64,000 nucleotides of DNA from Lachnospiraceae bacterium. GTDB lineage: Bacteria > Bacillota > Clostridia > Lachnospirales > Lachnospiraceae. Below, one piece after another: positions 8,313 to 18,455 of the stretch (positions are counted from its first letter, which is position 1; each line of letters begins with the position of its first letter). A program made the position numbers and the translations under genes. The stretch is from positions 62,001 to 126,000 of the forward strand of contig JAFWTY010000028.1 of assembly GCA_017518735.1 (NCBI GenBank), in the 5' to 3' direction. The notes below the pieces were generated by a model. The model was not told the DNA's origin, did not search any database, and saw nothing but the letters and a program-made list of their open reading frames with translations.

Positions 8313-9353
8313 ATGAGCGAAAAGTACTTATCAAGTGACGAACTGTTAGAGAAAATATTCTATTACATGTCCAGACTCTTCGAGGAAAAAGAGTTATCCA
8401 CCACCCTTTTTCTTTTAACGGATCTTGGCAAAGCGCTTGTCAACTCCGACCGTGCAAGTTTCTGGTTCTGGGATAAAAGAAAGCATACCTGCTGGACCCT
8501 GGCAGCACTCGGAATCGATACCATTTCCGTTCCCGAAAAAACCGGACTTGTCGGAGCGGCTATGGAAGCAAATGAAATCCTGATCATCAACGATCCGTAC
8601 AAAGATCCGAGATTCAATCCCGAAGTGGACAAGGCTTCCGGCTATTTTACCAAGTCCATTCTGACCATGCCCGTTACCAACTCCGAAGGCAAGGTAATCG
8701 GAGCTTATCAGGCAGTCAATAAAATCAATGTTGACGGTACCGATGGTGAATTCACCGATGAGGATGCAAAGAGACTCTCTCTTGCCACCGCTTTCTGCGG
8801 AAGAAGTTTAGAGTCCTTCATGCTTCACAACGAGGCAATGGAAGATCCCCTGACCGGTCTTCGCAACCGCCGTGGTCTTCATGCACATTATGAGCGCAGA
8901 ATCGCTACGCTTCGCATCTATGAAAAAGCTGCCATCATCATGTGTGACATTGACCATTTCAAACATGTCAACGATACTTACGGCCACAACGCCGGTGACG
9001 AAGTTTTAAAATATGTTGCAAACTTACTGCAGAACAGCATCCGCATCGATGACGGTGCCTTCCGCTGGGGCGGTGAGGAATTCATCCTTCTTCTCCCCCA
9101 CAGCAATACAGAGGAAGCTGTGGAACTTGCGGAAAGACTTCGCAGACAGATTGAAGAAAGTGTAATTACTTTTGAGGGAACGGACATCAAGATTACGATG
9201 AGTTTCGGTGTCGGTTAAATCAATCCCGAACTTACGACGGAAGAAAACGTAGAAGCCGTTGATGCAAAACTCTACTATGCAAAAGAGCACGGAAGAAACC
9301 GCGTTGTCAGCGTCCTGCCCGCGAACCCCGACGAGGAGGATTCTGACGAGTAA
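8313..9353 (+). pseudogene. GAF-GGDEF diguanylate cyclase interrupted by an in-frame TAA
   Basis: The frame opens at 8313 (AAAGAGG upstream) and stops at TAA 9216-9218 after 301 codons. It resumes in the same frame to TAA 9351-9353 with 44 more codons reading INPELTTEEN, then AKLYYAKEHGRNRVV, the canonical end of a GGDEF domain. Residues 30-165 form a GAF sensor. The catalytic domain has DPLTGLRNRRG, CDIDHFKHVNDTYGH and RWGGEEF, with an RIDD inhibitory (I-) site five residues before it. A CAA-to-TAA change is the simplest cause. The truncated product keeps the active site but lacks the last strand and helix, so it is probably inactive. A sequencing error is possible. The restored 3' end overlaps the convergent membrane protein gene by 47 bp. 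Confidence 0.85.
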
Positions 9354-10746
9354 AAAGATTCGAAACGACAGTCGTTTTGATAAAAAGATACGCTCCGGCA
9401 CTTACGGTAATCATGAGGGCACGATAGGTAAAGAAATAGTGCATATACGCATGATTGGAAAGCACAAGGAAACGTCCGATCGGAAGGAGCATCAGAATCA
9501 GGTATACAGGGAAGAAGGAAGTCGCCTTCTTCCCTTTTTGTTTCTCTTTCGAACTCTTTCGAAGGAAGAACCACAAAAGGACAACAGCGGCCACTATACC
9601 GCCTAAAACCACCCAGACTGCCGTCATGCTCATATTATCGGACAGTCCGAACAGGCAGGCGAAATTACGGGATATAATGCGTAAAACACGTTCTGCAAAA
9701 CCAACCGTCGGTGAAGCCAGATTCTGCGTTTCATGAACCGCTCCGACACTTCTTTCTGCAGCCACCTGTAAAGACAGCACAAACTCTTCTTTGCCGAAAA
9801 CAATTAAGGTCAAAAGCCACTTTAACAAAAACATTCCGGCATATCCTGCCATCCAGCCAAATCCGATGGATAGAAACATCTTGAACGGAGATTTCTCACT
9901 GCCTTCTTTGGAGGAATCCGTTGTAATCACAAAGGGCTTTTCTTCCTTCTTTTCGAGACAGAAAAAGAAAACAAAGGCGGGAATGGTAAACGTCAATGTT
10001 TCCGCCGTCAGGAAATCAAAGAAGCAGGTCAGAATCCCTGCAAGGAAAAACAACGTTACAGGTCGCAGGAGGCGACCTTCTTTCCTGTTTCTGATATTCG
10101 TAGCCACCCTGTATGCGAGGAACGAAAAAACAGGCACCAGAAGGCTTACAAAGGCATATTCAAAGCAAAGATAGGAAAACACCACCTTGATGGCAAAAGC
10201 ACCGAGCAGATAGGGAATTGCAAGAACATATTCTTTTTTCGCAACCAGATAGGCCGTCCATGCAAGCGTCAGCACAATTCCCAGAACCATAAATACAATG
10301 CGCATCTGTGTCACATTCAGAACCGGATAAAGAAGACGGATTACGGCCGCATTTCCGTGCCAGTAACGTGAATACGCCCTATTGGCCTCAGCGCCCTCAT
10401 AAACCGCTCTGTGAAAGCCGGAGTTAACGTTTTCCCACGCTTCCTGCGTATACCTTGCTTCCAGAACTCTTTCGAAAACATTGGAGTCGGTGGTACCGTT
10501 TCCAAGCTGCCATGCGATATCGGCTGAAATACAGTCGGCATAGTTATCACGTTTGGTCGAAGACTGATTTTTCGTCAAAGATTCAAACAGAGGATTTGCC
10601 AGGAAATAATCCGAAGATTGTTTTGCATTCTTTTCAATGCTTTTTTGCGGAATGAACGATGACACAAGAAGGAGTCCTATGCAGCATAAAACTGCAAGGA
10701 CTCCTGCGATAATCATTTGTTTTGTTGTTTGCAAGGTGTTTTTCAA
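9307..10746 (-). CDS. polytopic membrane protein of unknown function
   Basis: 479 residues. TM1 is at about 12-32, followed by a roughly 90-residue extracytoplasmic stretch rich in Asn, Ser and Trp (DIAWQLGNGTT, ENVNSGFHRAVYEG, RYWHGNAAVIRLLYPVL), then about nine further TMs and a basic cytoplasmic tail. A large first loop followed by paired hydrophobic segments is reminiscent of GT-C type glycosyltransferase or DUF6056-like proteins, as for the protein at 611-2188, but no motif settles the function. It lies 31 bp downstream of the FecR-domain gene on the same strand and may be its operon partner. Confidence 0.6.
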   Translation of the reverse strand: MKNTLQTTKQMIIAGVLAVLCCIGLLLVSSFIPQKSIEKNAKQSSDYFLANPLFESLTKNQSSTKRDNYADCISADIAWQLGNGTTDSNVFERVLEARYTQEAWENVNSGFHRAVYEGAEANRAYSRYWHGNAAVIRLLYPVLNVTQMRIVFMVLGIVLTLAWTAYLVAKKEYVLAIPYLLGAFAIKVVFSYLCFEYAFVSLLVPVFSFLAYRVATNIRNRKEGRLLRPVTLFFLAGILTCFFDFLTAETLTFTIPAFVFFFCLEKKEEKPFVITTDSSKEGSEKSPFKMFLSIGFGWMAGYAGMFLLKWLLTLIVFGKEEFVLSLQVAAERSVGAVHETQNLASPTVGFAERVLRIISRNFACLFGLSDNMSMTAVWVVLGGIVAAVVLLWFFLRKSSKEKQKGKKATSFFPVYLILMLLPIGRFLVLSNHAYMHYFFTYRALMITVSAGAYLFIKTTVVSNLFTRQNPPRRGSRAGR

Positions 10747-10777
10747 GGAACAAAAACTCCCTTTATTTCACTGTCTC

Positions 10778-11797
10778 TTAGTTGGAAATCCAGTATACCA
10801 GAGTATCCGTCGTTACCGGGAGTGAGAAATCCACGTCCCATCTGCCGGAAGACGTTGGCATAAGCTGTGGTTCCGTTGCCGTCATTTCATAGTCGACGGT
10901 CTGCGTTGCAAATACGGTGGATCCGTACATGAAGGTTACCATGTGAGGTCCCTTATTATCGTCGCCCTGTTTTTTTAAGTCATCCAGGGTAATCACCATC
11001 TTTCCGCTACCCGTCGCAATATCGATAAAGAATTCAATCGTGATTGCCGGGAAGGTGGAAGGATCAATTCCTGTTATTTCTTCAATGATACAACTGTCTA
11101 CATCATTACCGCCGATCAAGACGTCCGTATTCACGTCGAAGGTAATCTCATCGCCGACTTTATTACCATTCTCGTCATGCAGCTGTACCGCAACTTTTCC
11201 GTCGGTAACCGTAAGTCTGGTGATTGTATTCATACCTTCCACACCGGAGCCTTCCAGTGTCTTTGCCATGAAGAGCATAGACGGCTGAACCGCACTGCAC
11301 TCCAGCACTTTCTTGATGGTATCGACATCGGTTACTTCTACACGGAAGGAGGTACCTCTGACTGCCATGGTGGAGTTCGGTGTGTTAACTTCATAGGTAG
11401 AACCGGTATCCAGGTCTTTTTGGATTTCACAGGTTAAGGCACCCTTGGTCAGTTCGATTCTGGTTCGGCTGTCCTTTCCGGAGCCTTCCGCCAGTAAGTT
11501 AAAATCGGTATTCTGTTCCACATAAGCAATCTTGTCTTCATCCATCATCAGCACCATGGAACTGTTTCCGTCTACATGAACGGAGTCTCCGCTTTGAAGT
11601 GCCATGCCTTCATAGGCTTCCAGATCGCTGATGTCACCTCTTGTGATCAAACAATGACCTTCTGCTTTTAAAACCTTAATCACACGGAATGTTTCCGGTT
11701 TTTTCCGAAAGAAGAGAATTGCAAAAATGACGCCGGCAATGATTACCAGCCCTCCTACAATTCCTCCGATCAGAAGGCCTCTTTTTTTACTGCTCAT
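10778..11797 (-). CDS. FecR-domain membrane-anchored protein
   Basis: 339 residues. A basic N-terminus (MSSKKRG) and a Gly/Ile TM (about 7-29) anchor an extracytoplasmic body. Residues 40-165 match a FecR domain: GHCLITRGD, LQSGDSVHVDGNSSMVLMMDEDKIAYVEQNTDF, TKGALTCEI, YEVNTPNSTMAVRGTSFRV. The region after 170 is beta-rich and unassigned. FecR domains act in cell-surface signalling, and outside Proteobacteria they are often found with surface proteins and CHASE2 cyclases. Here the 1409-residue surface protein is immediately upstream on the same strand, which suggests a shared surface system; this link is inference. Confidence 0.82.
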   Translation of the reverse strand: MSSKKRGLLIGGIVGGLVIIAGVIFAILFFRKKPETFRVIKVLKAEGHCLITRGDISDLEAYEGMALQSGDSVHVDGNSSMVLMMDEDKIAYVEQNTDFNLLAEGSGKDSRTRIELTKGALTCEIQKDLDTGSTYEVNTPNSTMAVRGTSFRVEVTDVDTIKKVLECSAVQPSMLFMAKTLEGSGVEGMNTITRLTVTDGKVAVQLHDENGNKVGDEITFDVNTDVLIGGNDVDSCIIEEITGIDPSTFPAITIEFFIDIATGSGKMVITLDDLKKQGDDNKGPHMVTFMYGSTVFATQTVDYEMTATEPQLMPTSSGRWDVDFSLPVTTDTLVYWISN

Positions 11798-11845
11798 AAA
11801 GTATCCCCTTTATCGTATCGTTACACATCCATTCATCTTTTCCGA

Positions 11846-14800
11846 TCAATGTTTGTGGAAGGTGTGATCTCCTTCTCTTTTTGCATAGAATGTGATATTC
11901 GGACTGTAGACAGTGGAATCTCCGTCCAGTGTCATGGATCCGTCCGCGGAAGTCTTATATCCTGTGCCGACTTCCAGATAATACTCACCTTCTCCTACAA
12001 TACCGTCCTTCATCCAAGTCGGAGCAGTAATAATATCAATCGTAGTCTTATTTCCGGCCTTATCGCTGACCGTAATCTGAACGAGCTGTTTCTTCTTACC
12101 GATCGGGAGTTCAAACGCATTCGTTCCGTCAGCCGCAACAACGGTGACATCTTTTCCGTCGACTACTACCTTATCGATGTTTTTGTCAGTAACATATGCA
12201 AGAAGTTTTCCTTCTTCATCGGCATAGTAGATGCTGCCTTTTTCCAGATCATTGATTACGGGTGCCGTTGCATCGATCATCAGATTGGAAATCAAAACGC
12301 CGCCTGTCTGTTCACCGGTTGATGACTTTCGAATATAAATCGTGCCACCGGCAGTTCCTTCTTCAAAACGGATTGGCTTGGTGGAGAATGCATCTCTCGA
12401 ACCAAGAGAGATTTCATAACCGTTTCCGGGAACCACTTCGATATAAGATGTATACCAGTCTCCGTCGCCCTTTGTTCCTTCCAGCGTATATGCATCGTCG
12501 GGAACAGGAAGATAGGAAACAGTAAATCCCGCACTTGCACTGCATTCCAGATAGTTTCCGGTTGCAGGTAAGGTAACGCTTACGGTATAGGTTCCGACTT
12601 CGGTAGGCACAGTCGTAAAGTACTGACCTGCCGCATTTCTGTAAAGAACCGACGCCTTGGAAACATCATTGGTCGTGGATCCGATGGAAGGAGAAGTCGG
12701 TGTTCCGCCATAGTAGAAGCCTGCCATGGAAATGGTTACCGTTCCCGCTTTCTTCGGCTCTTCCTTCTTGGGTTCTTCCTTCTTTTCCGGTTCCTTGATC
12801 ACAAAGGCTGTGGAAGGATTCTCGGGAAGGACATAATTGGCATTGGAAAGACTTGTTACGGTTGCAGCATGATTTCCGGCTTCCTTGGCTGCTCCGGTAA
12901 CCGTAAATGTACAGGTATCGGAAGCAAATACGTCTGTCAGAACAGCAGTCGGACAATGCTCTTCTCCATCATATTCAAATTCCGTATTGCTCCAGGTAAT
13001 TCCGACCAGTTTCTTTGCGATGGTTACATTGAAGGAACCTTCTACCGGATTATAATTATCATCGCCGTCAACCTTATATTGGATTGTATAGGTTCCCGCA
13101 TCTTTTCTTGCAGGGAATTCCGTGGAATATGCAGCTTCTCCGTCCACCTTAAAGGAAAGGGTTCCGCCTGTTACGGACGTTACACTGACAAGCGTCTGCA
13201 ATTCACCGGTATAATTCAAATTCGGATGGCTCATGCCGGTAATTACGACATCTGCTTTTGCAATGGTAATCGTAAGCATGGCCGGTTCGGAATCCAGATA
13301 ATACTCGTCTCCCACCACCTTATACCATACAGTATAGGTTCCGGCATCTTTTCCGGCCGGGATTGCTTCCAGATAATCGCCCTCCTGCTCCTCACAATAA
13401 ACGAAGGATCCGTTTGTTGCGGTTCCGGGTGTTACAAGAGTCTGTTCCTCTCCCGTATAGACAAGACCGGTTTTGGCGGTCACGGTTCCGGATGCAATAC
13501 CATATACTTCGATCTTAAAGGTAACGGTTGTCACACGGCCCGCAAGGTCTTTTGCCGAAACTTCGTATTCCTTCTCCTCAGATTCTGCGGATAAGGTAAT
13601 GGTAGCCTTTCCGCTCGATACCGGAATGGAATCTCCGTTCACGGTAACCATAGATAAGTTTGCGTCCGACACTTCAAAAGTGACAGTCTTTACATGAAGT
13701 AATCCGCCTTCGGTAATCGTAACTTCGGCACCGTCCTGGTCTTTTCCGACAGATGCAATTACCGGATCGAGTTTATCGATTTTAAATCCCGGAATCGTAA
13801 TCTCTTCCGTGAATAATTCCTTTTCTTTGTTATAAAGGCGGACCGTGATTTCTTCGCTGGTCTCCTCAAATGTCATGGAGGTTAAGAATCCGGACGGATC
13901 CTTTGTCATATCATCCGCAAAGGAATAACCTTCCGCAGGTTCCACTACCACATCGGTGGTATAGAAGTCCGCGTCTCCGCTTGTACCGCTTATGGTATAA
14001 GGAGGTTCGGGAGTCTCATCCGTCGGATACTGCAGTGTAATATTCCAGGTAACCTCATGACCGGCTTTGTCCACAGCCTTCACCTGGAAAGTTTTGTCTC
14101 CGGGAAGATCGTTTTTCAATGTAACGGTTGCAACCGCCTCATCATTGTCTTCCGCAAAAGAAACTGCCACGCCGTCTACGGTTACGCTCTTCAGGCCGTC
14201 ACAATAGTCGTAATAATAATCGTCCGAATCGGGGATTTCTCTGATTTCCACATAATCATAAACGTCAAACTCCAGCGTTTTTGCCGTTACGGTCATGTTA
14301 TTGCCAAAGGCAAGATCCGCTTCGGTGCCGTCCACTTTCACATTCATGGTCTTCGGATCCTCTGTATCAATCCAGAAAGAGTCCATTCCGCTTACAAGTG
14401 ATGTTCTCTCGGTTACCGCACCGTCGGAGATTCTGCGGAAGTAACCGGTCAGATCGTTAAAGCCTTCATCTTCAAACGTCATGGTATCCACAAAAGAATC
14501 ATTGTCGGTTCTGAAATAGTAATAATCTCTATAGAATAAATATCCTTCCGGAGCAGTAATCGTGACAGGTCCTTTGTATACGGGCATTCCCTCTACCGTT
14601 TCCCCGGTCACACGCTCTCCTTCGATCGTACACCTGCTCGCCGGCATAGGACCCCAGGAGACCTTAACCGTAAAGTCTTCTTTTGCACTCTGATAGGCGG
14701 TATAATGCTCCGTGCTTTCAGCAGAGATTTTGATGTACATGGAGTCATAAGCCTTGTCCGGAACCTGGTCAAGCGCCATATAATCACTGGTCTTGGTATC

Positions 14801-16075
14801 ATATAACTGATAGTGGATTACCGGATCTTCCTTTAAACCGGTAATGTAATCCGCCGGATCAAACGTATACTGACTTACATAAATTCCGTCCGGGCAGTCA
14901 AATACGACATTTTCCTGAGCTGAAGACGTACAGGTAATATCCTTCGTAAAGGTCTGCTGGATGAATCCTCTTTTCGAAATATTTCCGTCGTCGTCATACT
15001 GCGTTTCCGTCGCAGCTGCCGTAACGATGATCCGATATGATCCGATTACATCGGGAACCGTATCGGAATAATAGGTATACTCATACTCTCCGCTTATTTC
15101 GTTATACGTTTGTTTATAGTACTGAATGGTATAGGTTCTGCCATCGAGTCCGGTAATTGCAGGCGTCAAAGTGGAAGCTTTTGCCGCAGGATAATTTCCG
15201 TACTCATCTCCAAGTTCGATGGTTACCGCATCATCCGCAAGGGCGGTCAGCTCAAAAACCGGGTACATAGTAAGCGTCTTGCTTGCATCCAGATAGGACT
15301 GCATTCCGTCCATCGGAACCGGTTCTCCGAGTTCCACAAAGATTCCGTCCGAAGTGCTGTCAATGTAATTCCTACTATTCGACCAACCGATCAGGGAACC
15401 GAATCCTTCGGATACGGGACCTGCTTCCGGTGTTACGGCCGGATAATCATCCAAAACAAAACCGGGACCGAATCTGTAATATGCATACTGCGTAGCTTCA
15501 TCGCCTTCCATTCCTTCGAATGCAACACGGAAACCGTAATACAGGTTGAAATACAGATCATATGCCGAGATGTTTCTTTCATCGTCTCCATAGTAAGCTT
15601 CCTTTCTGCTGCTGGCTCCCTGATAGGAATAAAGGCTGAGGTAGTTCTGTGCCATCGTCTTTATGGATTCCGGTGTATCCTCGTTATTCGGAACCACATT
15701 GGAAAAATGGAAAGTTCCGTCAACATAGTATACTCCTTCATCCCCGACCGCCACTCCGTAGAACGGTTTGGAATCATTTTCGGAGATGATATCCTCGTAG
15801 AAAACATCACCGGATTCATAAAGCGCGTAATTCACACGATAACTGTAATATACGCTGCCCGGATTAGATGCATTGTTGCCGACATAGAGCGTATCTCCGC
15901 CGGCATACATGGTTCCGGGTTCAATCCCAATGGGAGGGGTTGCTGCCACGGAATAATCCGTCGCATTAACATTAATTGGCAAAGAAAGAACGCCCAATAC
16001 CATAAGCCCGCTTAAAAACAAAGCGAGCGTCTGTTTTGCGCGTTTTTTGAGACTCAAACTTTCACCACTCTTCAT
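11846..16075 (-). CDS. large secreted surface protein with MBG/Ig-like repeats
   Basis: 1409 residues. A long signal peptide (basic start, hydrophobic LALFLSGLMVLGVLSLPI, cleavage near NVNATDYS) precedes a long beta-rich ectodomain. Around 840-1080 are consecutive MBG-like modules with the pattern YTGEEQTLV / AGKDAGTYTVWYKV and YTGELQTLVS / ARKDAGTYTIQYKV. A Lys/Glu/Pro linker (EPEKKEEPKKEEPKK, near 1110) separates these from later modules. Several blocks repeat a YTISGTSGDADFYTTDVVV-like / YTLEGTKGDGDWYTSYIEV pattern. The C-terminus resembles a small repeated module (DGDSTVYSPNITFYAKREG) seen at the ends of Lachnospiraceae surface proteins. There is no LPXTG or hydrophobic tail, so attachment is unknown. 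Adhesion or matrix function is inference. Confidence 0.8.
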   Translation of the reverse strand: MKSGESLSLKKRAKQTLALFLSGLMVLGVLSLPINVNATDYSVAATPPIGIEPGTMYAGGDTLYVGNNASNPGSVYYSYRVNYALYESGDVFYEDIISENDSKPFYGVAVGDEGVYYVDGTFHFSNVVPNNEDTPESIKTMAQNYLSLYSYQGASSRKEAYYGDDERNISAYDLYFNLYYGFRVAFEGMEGDEATQYAYYRFGPGFVLDDYPAVTPEAGPVSEGFGSLIGWSNSRNYIDSTSDGIFVELGEPVPMDGMQSYLDASKTLTMYPVFELTALADDAVTIELGDEYGNYPAAKASTLTPAITGLDGRTYTIQYYKQTYNEISGEYEYTYYSDTVPDVIGSYRIIVTAAATETQYDDDGNISKRGFIQQTFTKDITCTSSAQENVVFDCPDGIYVSQYTFDPADYITGLKEDPVIHYQLYDTKTSDYMALDQVPDKAYDSMYIKISAESTEHYTAYQSAKEDFTVKVSWGPMPASRCTIEGERVTGETVEGMPVYKGPVTITAPEGYLFYRDYYYFRTDNDSFVDTMTFEDEGFNDLTGYFRRISDGAVTERTSLVSGMDSFWIDTEDPKTMNVKVDGTEADLAFGNNMTVTAKTLEFDVYDYVEIREIPDSDDYYYDYCDGLKSVTVDGVAVSFAEDNDEAVATVTLKNDLPGDKTFQVKAVDKAGHEVTWNITLQYPTDETPEPPYTISGTSGDADFYTTDVVVEPAEGYSFADDMTKDPSGFLTSMTFEETSEEITVRLYNKEKELFTEEITIPGFKIDKLDPVIASVGKDQDGAEVTITEGGLLHVKTVTFEVSDANLSMVTVNGDSIPVSSGKATITLSAESEEKEYEVSAKDLAGRVTTVTFKIEVYGIASGTVTAKTGLVYTGEEQTLVTPGTATNGSFVYCEEQEGDYLEAIPAGKDAGTYTVWYKVVGDEYYLDSEPAMLTITIAKADVVITGMSHPNLNYTGELQTLVSVTSVTGGTLSFKVDGEAAYSTEFPARKDAGTYTIQYKVDGDDNYNPVEGSFNVTIAKKLVGITWSNTEFEYDGEEHCPTAVLTDVFASDTCTFTVTGAAKEAGNHAATVTSLSNANYVLPENPSTAFVIKEPEKKEEPKKEEPKKAGTVTISMAGFYYGGTPTSPSIGSTTNDVSKASVLYRNAAGQYFTTVPTEVGTYTVSVTLPATGNYLECSASAGFTVSYLPVPDDAYTLEGTKGDGDWYTSYIEVVPGNGYEISLGSRDAFSTKPIRFEEGTAGGTIYIRKSSTGEQTGGVLISNLMIDATAPVINDLEKGSIYYADEEGKLLAYVTDKNIDKVVVDGKDVTVVAADGTNAFELPIGKKKQLVQITVSDKAGNKTTIDIITAPTWMKDGIVGEGEYYLEVGTGYKTSADGSMTLDGDSTVYSPNITFYAKREGDHTFHKH

Positions 16076-16135
16076 ACAAAACCACCAATCCCTAAATCAA
16101 TCCATCCAAAAATCTATCAATTCCACTTCCGGCAA

Positions 16136-17233
16136 TTACTCCGTCACTACCTGGTTCTTTCCGTTCTGCTTGCCGTGATACAGTCTTTCGTCCGCAATTT
16201 CAACAAGCTTATCAATGGAAAGACCCGGTATGGACTCGCATACACCGAAGGTCATTGTAATCTTAATACTGTAGCCGTGGGATACCACAACCATGTCCTC
16301 AATCATAACGCGGATACGTTCCGCAACATCGTGTGTGATTCTCTTGTTACCTTCAATGGCAATCAGGAATTCCTCGCCGCCCCAACGGCAGACAACGTCG
16401 TTCTCACGAAGGGAACTCATCAGCACGCGGGCACAGTTTACAAGAACATCATCACCGGACTCATGTCCGAATGTATCGTTTACTTTCTTAAAGTTATCAA
16501 TATCGCAAATAATCAGGCCGAAGATACGTCCTTCTTCCTGAAGGGCAACCATCTTTTCTTCCAGCTTCTGGTTCATGAAACGACGGTTGTAAAGACCGGT
16601 CAGCGGATCTTTCGTTGCCTCCGCATTCAATGCTACGTTCTTATGGGAAAGCGTAGTGGTCTTCTGCGCCATATCCCAGTGAAGCAGCATCAGGAACCCG
16701 ATCGTTGCCAAAAAGAACAATGCGTAGTTCACCGCGGTAAAGGTGATTTCCATATAATCTTTCGTTTCAAATACGGAACCCGGATGAATAATGTCGTAAA
16801 TATACAGGCATACGTATTCCGCCATTGCCACTACGGAAAACAGAAAGCTGATCAATTCCTTGTTGTCGTATATATTCCAGGACAATGCAAAATAGAAAAC
16901 CGCGGGGATTGTTGCGATAATCAGCATGGAAAAACCGCACTCACGTCCAAGCATGATTTCAAACGCACCGGCATACAACCAGACTTCCACAAATCCGATC
17001 AGCAGAATGGTACGATAAATTTCTCTTGGAACAAAAACCCTGAGAACCTGATAGAATGCAGCGATCACGCCACACAGAATACCCAGATACATGAATCCGA
17101 ACGCAAACAGCAGAATGGACATTGCCGCGTTGATTACACAGATTGCATTTAATATAACATTTAACTTGAATGCTTCATTAAAGTATTCTTTTCCGTTTTT
17201 GATACCATCAAGATAATGTTTCAGATTTGACAT
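16136..17233 (-). CDS. membrane-bound diguanylate cyclase (GGDEF)
   Basis: 365 residues. About six TMs occupy residues 25-190 as a MASE-like sensor membrane domain. The C-terminal GGDEF domain has DPLTGLYNRRFMNQKLE, CDIDNFKKVNDTFGHESGDD, the active-site loop RWGGEEF and the ending IADERLYHGKQNGKNQVV. The RxxD inhibitory site (REND) sits five residues before GGEEF, so product feedback is expected. It synthesises c-di-GMP from two GTP. This copy is intact, unlike the interrupted GAF-GGDEF gene 7 kb away. It precedes the large surface protein gene on the same strand by 60 bp. Confidence 0.92.
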   Translation of the reverse strand: MSNLKHYLDGIKNGKEYFNEAFKLNVILNAICVINAAMSILLFAFGFMYLGILCGVIAAFYQVLRVFVPREIYRTILLIGFVEVWLYAGAFEIMLGRECGFSMLIIATIPAVFYFALSWNIYDNKELISFLFSVVAMAEYVCLYIYDIIHPGSVFETKDYMEITFTAVNYALFFLATIGFLMLLHWDMAQKTTTLSHKNVALNAEATKDPLTGLYNRRFMNQKLEEKMVALQEEGRIFGLIICDIDNFKKVNDTFGHESGDDVLVNCARVLMSSLRENDVVCRWGGEEFLIAIEGNKRITHDVAERIRVMIEDMVVVSHGYSIKITMTFGVCESIPGLSIDKLVEIADERLYHGKQNGKNQVVTE

Positions 17234-17402
17234 CTTATCCCCCCGAGGATTCCTTAAAATCCTTGCATAGACCTATTTTACAATAAGAAAAGCCGTTTGT
17301 CACTATTTTGACAGGGAAAGAACCCCCTTATTTTCAAATTTCTTGTGGTTTTTTCGTATTTTTCTTGTATATAACCACTAAATATGGTAAAAATAGTATG
17401 GG

Positions 17403-18452
17403 ATGAATGAGAAAAAGAAGAAACGCAATAAAATAGCAACCGGAATCTCCTGCTTTGCCCTTTGGTTTTTTGGTACTATTGTACTAATTCTGGCAGGTTT
17501 TTTTGTGATGCTTTACCTCATTCACAAGGGACCTTCTCCGAGATTCCGTGATCTTTTTGTGGCATCCGCCAAAGAGTCCAGTGTCGGCGGTGTTTTGGTG
17601 GACTTATACTTAAGTCCCGAGGAAGTTGATAAGATCCTCGCGCAGAACAAGACACAGGAATTTACGGAGATTACGGATACTTCCCTGGTACAGATTGATA
17701 CTTCTTTGGAAACCGACACCGGAAGCCCTACCGTTTCCGATAATCCCGAAGATCCCGACGGAGACGGAATCACCGTATATGATGTTCATGGACCGACCTA
17801 CCGTGGCAAGATGATGGTTGTTTTTGATCCGTCCCGCGTAAAAGTCGCTACCATCGACCACTACGGACTCAGCACCCCCGGAAAAACCCTTCCGGAATTT
17901 GTGGAAATGTATGATGCCGTTGCGGGAATCAACGGCGGTAAATATGATGATGAAGCCGGCATCGGTACCGGCGGTATGCCCGAGGGAATTGTTTTTTCCG
18001 AAGGCAAACTTCGCATGGGTGATCCCGGAAGTACCTACGGCGTATACGGATTCACCAATGACAATGTTTTGGTTTGCGGTTACATGACCGCTGCTTATGC
18101 ACAGTCTATCGGTGTCCGCGATGCTGTAACATTCGGACCTGCTCTTATCGTAAACGGAAAAAGTGCAAAAATGGCCGGCTCAGGTTCCGGCTTAAATCCC
18201 AGAACCGCTATCGGTCAGCGTGCCGACGGAGCTGTTCTTTTGCTTGTAATCGAAGGAAGACAGACTACTTCTCTCGGAGCTTCCATGGCAGATTTGGTTA
18301 CCATCATGGAAGAATACGGAGCCGTCAATGCGGCAAACCTCGACGGAGGAATGTCCTCTTCCATGGTATATAACGGAGAAGAAATCGTATCCAGTTGTAC
18401 CATGCGTAATCGTAAAATCCCTACGGCATTCATCGTAGAGCGGAGGGACTGA
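17403..18452 (+). CDS. phosphodiester glycosidase (NAGPA-domain) family protein
   Basis: 349 residues. A basic N-terminus and one TM (about 13-38) make it a membrane-anchored extracytoplasmic protein. The NAGPA domain spans about 120-349: VAGINGGKYDDE, FGPALIVNGK, NPRTAIGQRADGAVLLLVIEGR and the signature NAANLDGGMSSSMVYNGE. The family includes the mammalian uncovering enzyme; bacterial members are inferred to act on glycan phosphodiesters or exopolysaccharide (EpsL-like). No strong Shine-Dalgarno is visible, and a TTGTAT-17-TAAAAA promoter-like pair would start nearly at the ATG, so the message may be close to leaderless (inference). It is followed after 3 bp by the next gene. Confidence 0.86.
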   Translation: MNEKKKKRNKIATGISCFALWFFGTIVLILAGFFVMLYLIHKGPSPRFRDLFVASAKESSVGGVLVDLYLSPEEVDKILAQNKTQEFTEITDTSLVQIDTSLETDTGSPTVSDNPEDPDGDGITVYDVHGPTYRGKMMVVFDPSRVKVATIDHYGLSTPGKTLPEFVEMYDAVAGINGGKYDDEAGIGTGGMPEGIVFSEGKLRMGDPGSTYGVYGFTNDNVLVCGYMTAAYAQSIGVRDAVTFGPALIVNGKSAKMAGSGSGLNPRTAIGQRADGAVLLLVIEGRQTTSLGASMADLVTIMEEYGAVNAANLDGGMSSSMVYNGEEIVSSCTMRNRKIPTAFIVERRD

Positions 18453-18455
18453 TCC

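Noticed and set aside
9216..9218. Stop-codon reassignment as explanation for in-frame TAA or TGA
   Set aside because: Many genes in the window end properly at TAA or TGA, so neither codon is generally reassigned; only site-specific recoding (the DUF3793 UGA) or mutation remains.
11849..16015. Plus-strand frames across the 1409-residue surface protein gene
   Set aside because: Antisense shadows: no ribosome sites, atypical composition, and the minus-strand frame has a signal peptide and repeats.
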